Part shown: one piece after another, positions 60,753 to 64,000 of the stretch
Layout of the letters: each line of letters opens with the position of its first letter
Numbering within the stretch: the first letter of the stretch is position 1
NCBI RefSeq assembly: GCF_031323975.1
Contig: NZ_JAVIWS010000001.1
Coordinates: forward strand, 3,844,001 to 3,908,000
DNA from: Escherichia ruysiae
GTDB taxonomy: Bacteria > Pseudomonadota > Gammaproteobacteria > Enterobacterales > Enterobacteriaceae
DNA: 64,000 nt
Direction: 5' to 3'
The notes under the pieces: model-generated
The model's database searches: none
Told to the model about the DNA's origin: nothing
The model's input: only the letters and a program-made list of their open reading frames with translations
Translations under genes and position numbers: made by a program

Positions 60753-63163
60753 TTGCACGTTGGTTCTGGCGCGAATGGCGCTCGCCGTCGCTATTAATTG
60801 TCTGGCTGGCGCTAAGCCTGGCGGTGGCCTGCGTGCTGGCGCTGGGCAATATCAGCGATCGCATGGAGAAAGGTTTAAGCCAGCAAAGCCGGGAGTTTAT
60901 GGCGGGCGATCGGGCGTTGCGCAGTTCGCGCGAAGTGCCGCAAGCGTGGCTGGAGGAAGCGCAAAAGCGCGGCCTGAAAGTCGGCAAGCAGCTGACTTTC
61001 GCCACTATGACCTTTGCGGGCGACACTCCGCAGCTGGCGAACGTCAAAGCGGTGGATGATATCTACCCGATGTATGGCGATCTGCAAACTAATCCCCCAG
61101 ACCTGAAACCGCAGGCGGGCAGCGTATTACTGGCCCCACGCCTGATGGCGCTCCTTAACCTGAAAACGGGCGACACCATCGACGTGGGCGATGCCACACT
61201 GCGGATTGCCGGAGAAGTAATTCAGGAACCTGATTCCGGTTTTAACCCCTTCCAGATGGCTCCGCGTCTGATGATGAACCTGGCGGATGTCGATAAAACC
61301 GGAGCCGTGCAGCCGGGGAGTCGCGTCACCTGGCGCTATAAATTCGGCGGCAACGAGAACCAGCTCGACGGCTATGAGAAATGGCTGTTACCGCAGCTTA
61401 AACCCGAACAACGTTGGTACGGGCTGGAACAGGACGAAGGCGCGCTGGGGCGCTCGATGGAACGCTCGCAGCAGTTCCTGCTGCTTTCGGCGCTTCTGAC
61501 CTTGCTGCTGGCAGTGGCAGCGGTGGCTGTGGCGATGAATCATTACTGTCGCAGTCGCTACGATCTGGTGGCGATCCTCAAAACGCTGGGGGCAGGGCGA
61601 GCGCAACTGCGTAAGCTAATCGTCGGTCAGTGGTTGATGGTGCTGACGCTTTCAGCCGTTACCGGTGGGGCGATAGGTCTGTTGTTCGAAAACGTGTTGA
61701 TGGTGCTGCTCAAGCCCGTTCTGCCTGCCGCACTACCGCCAGCCAGCCTCTGGCCGTGGCTGTGGGCGCTCGGCACCATGACGGTCATCTCGCTGCTGGT
61801 GGGGCTGCGACCGTACCGCCTGTTGCTGGCAACGCAGCCTTTACGCGTATTACGTAATGATGTGGTAGCGAACGTCTGGCCGCTGAAGTTTTATCTGCCG
61901 ATTGTCAGTGTGGTGGTTGTGCTGCTGCTCGCCGGATTAATGGGTGGCAGTATGCTGCTCTGGGCAGTGCTGGCGGGCGCGGTAGTGCTGGCTTTGCTGT
62001 GCGGTGTGCTGGGCTGGATGCTGCTTAATGTATTACGCAGCATGACGCTAAAATCGCTACCTCTGCGTCTGGCAGTCAGCCGCCTGTTACGTCAGCCGTG
62101 GTCAACGTTAAGCCAGCTTTCGGCATTTTCGCTCTCCTTTATGCTGCTGGCACTGCTGCTGGTGTTGCGTGGCGATCTGCTCGACCGCTGGCAACAGCAG
62201 CTACCGCCAGAAAGCCCGAACTACTTTTTAATCAACATCGCAACAGAACAGGTTATACCGCTAAAAGCGTTCCTTGCGGAACATCAGATAGTCCCGGAAT
62301 CGTTTTATCCGGTAGTGCGGGCGCGGCTGACGGCGATTAACGGCAAGCCGACAGAAGGCAATGAAGATGAGGCGCTCAACCGCGAACTCAACCTCACCTG
62401 GCAAAATACGCGGCCCGATCATAACCCGATTGTCGCCGGTAACTGGCCGCCAAAAGCTGATGAAGTGTCGATGGAAGAGGGGCTGGCGAAACGCTTAAAC
62501 GTTACCCTTGGCGATACCGTCACCTTTATGGGCGATACCCAGGAGTTCCGCGCTAAAGTGAGTAGCCTGCGCAAAGTGGACTGGGAAAGTCTGCGGCCTA
62601 ATTTCTATTTTATTTTCCCGGAAGGGGCGCTGGACGGGCAGCCGCAAAGCTGGCTCACCAGTTTCCGCTGGGAGAACGGCAACGGCATGTTGACGCAACT
62701 CAACCGCCAGTTCCCGACCATTAGCCTGTTAGACATTGGCGCGATTTTAAAACAGGTCGGTCAGGTGCTGGAGCAGGTAAGTCGGGCGCTGGAAGTGATG
62801 GTGGTGCTGGTCACCGCCTGCGGTATGTTGCTGTTGCTGGCACAGGTGCAGGTGGGAATGCGTCAGCGCCATCAGGAGCTGGTGGTGTGGCGCACACTCG
62901 GTGCGGGCAAAAAACTGCTGCGCACGACATTGTGGTGTGAGTTTGCCATGCTCGGGTTTGTTTCTGGCCTGGTGGCCGCCATCGGTGCGGAAACGGCGCT
63001 GGCGGTACTGCAATCAAAAGTGTTTGATTTCCCGTGGGAGCCAGACTGGCGATTGTGGATTGTGCTGCCGTGCAGCGGTGCGTTGCTGCTGTCGCTTTGC
63101 GGCGGCTGGCTGGGCGCGCGACTGGTTAAGGGGAAGGCGCTGTTCAGGCAGTTTGCGGGGTGA
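60749..63163 (+). CDS. ybbP: ABC transporter permease YbbP (FtsX/MacB-like)
   Basis: 804 residues. Ten or so hydrophobic segments: one near the N-terminus (LLIVWLALSLAVACVLALG), a first FtsX-type cluster (about 245-440), a periplasmic domain (about 480-680) and a last FtsX cluster (about 680-800). This is the duplicated YbbP-type permease; its substrate is not established. Coupled to ybbA by ATGA. In K-12 rhsD follows; here a dinQ-like module does. Confidence 0.93.
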   Translation: MIARWFWREWRSPSLLIVWLALSLAVACVLALGNISDRMEKGLSQQSREFMAGDRALRSSREVPQAWLEEAQKRGLKVGKQLTFATMTFAGDTPQLANVKAVDDIYPMYGDLQTNPPDLKPQAGSVLLAPRLMALLNLKTGDTIDVGDATLRIAGEVIQEPDSGFNPFQMAPRLMMNLADVDKTGAVQPGSRVTWRYKFGGNENQLDGYEKWLLPQLKPEQRWYGLEQDEGALGRSMERSQQFLLLSALLTLLLAVAAVAVAMNHYCRSRYDLVAILKTLGAGRAQLRKLIVGQWLMVLTLSAVTGGAIGLLFENVLMVLLKPVLPAALPPASLWPWLWALGTMTVISLLVGLRPYRLLLATQPLRVLRNDVVANVWPLKFYLPIVSVVVVLLLAGLMGGSMLLWAVLAGAVVLALLCGVLGWMLLNVLRSMTLKSLPLRLAVSRLLRQPWSTLSQLSAFSLSFMLLALLLVLRGDLLDRWQQQLPPESPNYFLINIATEQVIPLKAFLAEHQIVPESFYPVVRARLTAINGKPTEGNEDEALNRELNLTWQNTRPDHNPIVAGNWPPKADEVSMEEGLAKRLNVTLGDTVTFMGDTQEFRAKVSSLRKVDWESLRPNFYFIFPEGALDGQPQSWLTSFRWENGNGMLTQLNRQFPTISLLDIGAILKQVGQVLEQVSRALEVMVVLVTACGMLLLLAQVQVGMRQRHQELVVWRTLGAGKKLLRTTLWCEFAMLGFVSGLVAAIGAETALAVLQSKVFDFPWEPDWRLWIVLPCSGALLLSLCGGWLGARLVKGKALFRQFAG

Positions 63164-63171
63164 TGACAGGC

Positions 63172-63189
63172 GTAGCGCATCCGGCATGA
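63172..63189. repeat. Partial REP unit after ybbP
   Basis: GTAGCGCATCCGGCATGA is one half of a REP unit. It lies 9 bp past the ybbP stop. Confidence 0.5.
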
Positions 63190-63239
63190 ATAGTGCGCCC
63201 TTTGGCAACAATCTGAAACCGACTGTCATGCCGGTTTGT

Positions 63240-63270
63240 TAAAGGCCGAAGGTGGTAAACCTTCGGCCTT
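63240..63270 (-). terminator. Terminator of the dinQ-like gene
   Basis: AAGGCCGAAGG-tttacca-CCTTCGGCCTT (minus-strand reading) forms a perfect 11-bp stem, followed there by TTTAACAAACC. It lies 17 bp past the dinQ-like stop codon. The plus strand has no T-tract, so it mainly serves the minus strand. Confidence 0.8.
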
Positions 63271-63286
63271 AGCTACGTTTCCTCAG

Positions 63287-63370
63287 TTATTCAATAAACT
63301 GGCGGATCAGTTCCAGCAGCGCGATCAGCGCCTTAAGAACGATGAGAACTTTATCGAGAAAAGTTTTCAT
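63287..63370 (-). CDS. DinQ-like hydrophobic toxin peptide, 27 aa
   Basis: Begins MKTFLDKVLIVLKALIALLE, then LIRQFIE and TAA; 27 residues with one hydrophobic helix. It closely resembles DinQ of E. coli (a 27-residue membrane toxin, core ALIALLELIR, recalled). Ribosome site AGGGAG 6 bases upstream sits in the perfect palindrome CTCCCTTAAGGGAG (63377-63390), which should hide it. Divergent sRNA-like units follow at 63446 and 63632, as for dinQ-agrA/agrB. In K-12 dinQ lies elsewhere, near gor, so this is a second locus or a relative of it. Confidence 0.72.
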   Translation of the reverse strand: MKTFLDKVLIVLKALIALLELIRQFIE

Positions 63371-63376
63371 CCGTTG

Positions 63377-63390
63377 CTCCCTTAAGGGAG
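63377..63390 (-). promoter_or_regulatory. Palindrome hiding the ribosome site of the dinQ-like gene
   Basis: CTCCCTTAAGGGAG is a perfect 14-bp palindrome. Its AGGGAG arm is the only good Shine-Dalgarno for the dinQ-like start codon, so folding would block translation. K-12 dinQ mRNA is also kept inactive by structure until processed (recalled). Confidence 0.55.
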
Positions 63391-63427
63391 AAAGACAATC
63401 ACAGCTTACCCTTACGTTGCCTGTAAC

Positions 63428-63530
63428 TATGATTTTCCTTCATGTGCTAGATGAGGACTGCCTCTCTCCAAATCAGAGCACCAGAATCAGCACCACCTGT
63501 ATCCTGACCAGGACTTAAAAGTACTTTTCC
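63428..63530 (+). ncRNA. First sRNA-like unit (agr-like)
   Basis: A -10-like TATGAT (63428-63433) precedes GCTAGATGAGGACTG at 63446-63460, a 15-base sequence repeated exactly at 63632. The following sequence includes palindrome AAAAGTACTTTT at 63517-63528 but no convincing terminator, so the 3' end is unknown. It overlaps, in antisense, the likely 5' leader of the dinQ-like mRNA. Homology to agrA is inferred from layout. Confidence 0.45.
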
Positions 63531-63596
63531 GCACTGCGGTAATCCCTTGAGGCAGTATCATTACTAGCGTTGGGATTGTATCGCCGGCATAGCTGT

Positions 63597-63625
63597 TTGA
63601 ATATGTAGGTATCCTGACTTATAAT
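63597..63625 (+). promoter_or_regulatory. Sigma-70 promoter of the second sRNA-like unit
   Basis: TTGAAT (63597-63602), a 17-bp spacer and perfect TATAAT (63620-63625). The start would fall near 63632, at the repeat GCTAGATGAGGACTG. Confidence 0.75.
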
Positions 63626-63631
63626 TCACTT

Positions 63632-63718
63632 GCTAGATGAGGACTGTTTCATCTCTGCCCAGAACCACCAACTCTCGGGCGGAAAAATAAAAAAACCGAC
63701 TGTCATGTCGGTTTTTTT
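63632..63718 (+). ncRNA. Second sRNA-like unit (agrB-like antitoxin RNA)
   Basis: About 87 nt: starts with GCTAGATGAGGACTG just after a strong promoter and ends in a textbook terminator, a 12-bp stem (seven A plus CCGAC, loop TGTCAT, GTCGG plus seven T) at 63689-63718. Its first 15 nt are identical to the first unit, so the RNA is complementary to the same segment of the divergent dinQ-like leader if that mRNA begins upstream of 63460. This is the AgrB arrangement. No open frame with a ribosome site is present. Confidence 0.6.
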
Positions 63719-63781
63719 ATATCTGTATTCTGTTGCAATCATTCTGTTCTCACGACAATCGCCGTTTCAGAATACCGCTCA

Positions 63782-64000
<219 letters not shown>

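Noticed and set aside
63497..63511. LexA box for the dinQ-like gene (CTGTATCCTGACCAG)
   Set aside because: The spacing between the CTG and CAG halves is 9 instead of 10, and the inner bases do not fit; not claimed as SOS-controlled.

Overview
The window is a stretch of Escherichia coli chromosome (or a very close Escherichia). Gene order from mscK to selU, protein sequences close to K-12 throughout as I remember them, REP elements and the sRNA ChiX all agree with this. I recognise the genes from sequence and memory; no database was searched.

Layout. (1) 1-19700 is the ordinary core block: mscK (C-terminal part), rsmS/priC, ybaN, apt, dnaX, ybaB-recR, htpG, adk, hemH, aes, gsk, ybaL, fsr, ushA, ybaK, chiX, ybaP. 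DnaX and CopA both carry -1 programmed frameshift sites that make shorter products. (2) 19800-20490 is an intact HigB/HigA-type toxin-antitoxin pair; the antitoxin is ybaQ. (3) 20545-25540 holds copA with its CueR-type promoter, then glsA-ybaT (glutamine-dependent acid resistance). (4) 25650-51460 is an accessory type I secretion locus: a TolC-like outer membrane factor, a giant BapA/SiiE-class adhesin of about 6,900 codons, an ABC exporter and a HlyD-type adaptor. The adhesin's N-terminal secretion/retention module is out of frame with the rest, so the gene is probably disrupted in this strain. cueR is the last gene of the same run and overlaps the adaptor gene by 4 bp. (5) 51869-54623 is a second adhesin locus absent from K-12 as I recall it: a small stalk-type trimeric autotransporter, a lipoprotein and a 67-residue membrane protein on the minus strand, facing a divergent small HTH-like gene. 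A 35-bp near-perfect palindrome lies in front of the autotransporter. (6) 54734-63163 is core again: ybbJ-qmcA, fetAB, cnoX, ybbO-tesA, ybbA-ybbP. (7) 63164-63780, where K-12 carries rhsD and related genes, holds instead a compact dinQ/agr-like type I toxin-antitoxin module: a 27-residue hydrophobic peptide gene facing two tandem sRNA-like units with a shared 5' repeat. The window ends in the 3' part of selU (mnmH).

The most interesting points are the six-domain higher-order repeat (about 1.8 kb, seven copies) inside the giant adhesin, its frameshift, the propeller-like tip before the secretion signal, the translational overlap of the copper sensor gene with the secretion operon, the autotransporter/lipoprotein/membrane-protein operon with its palindrome, and the dinQ-like module.
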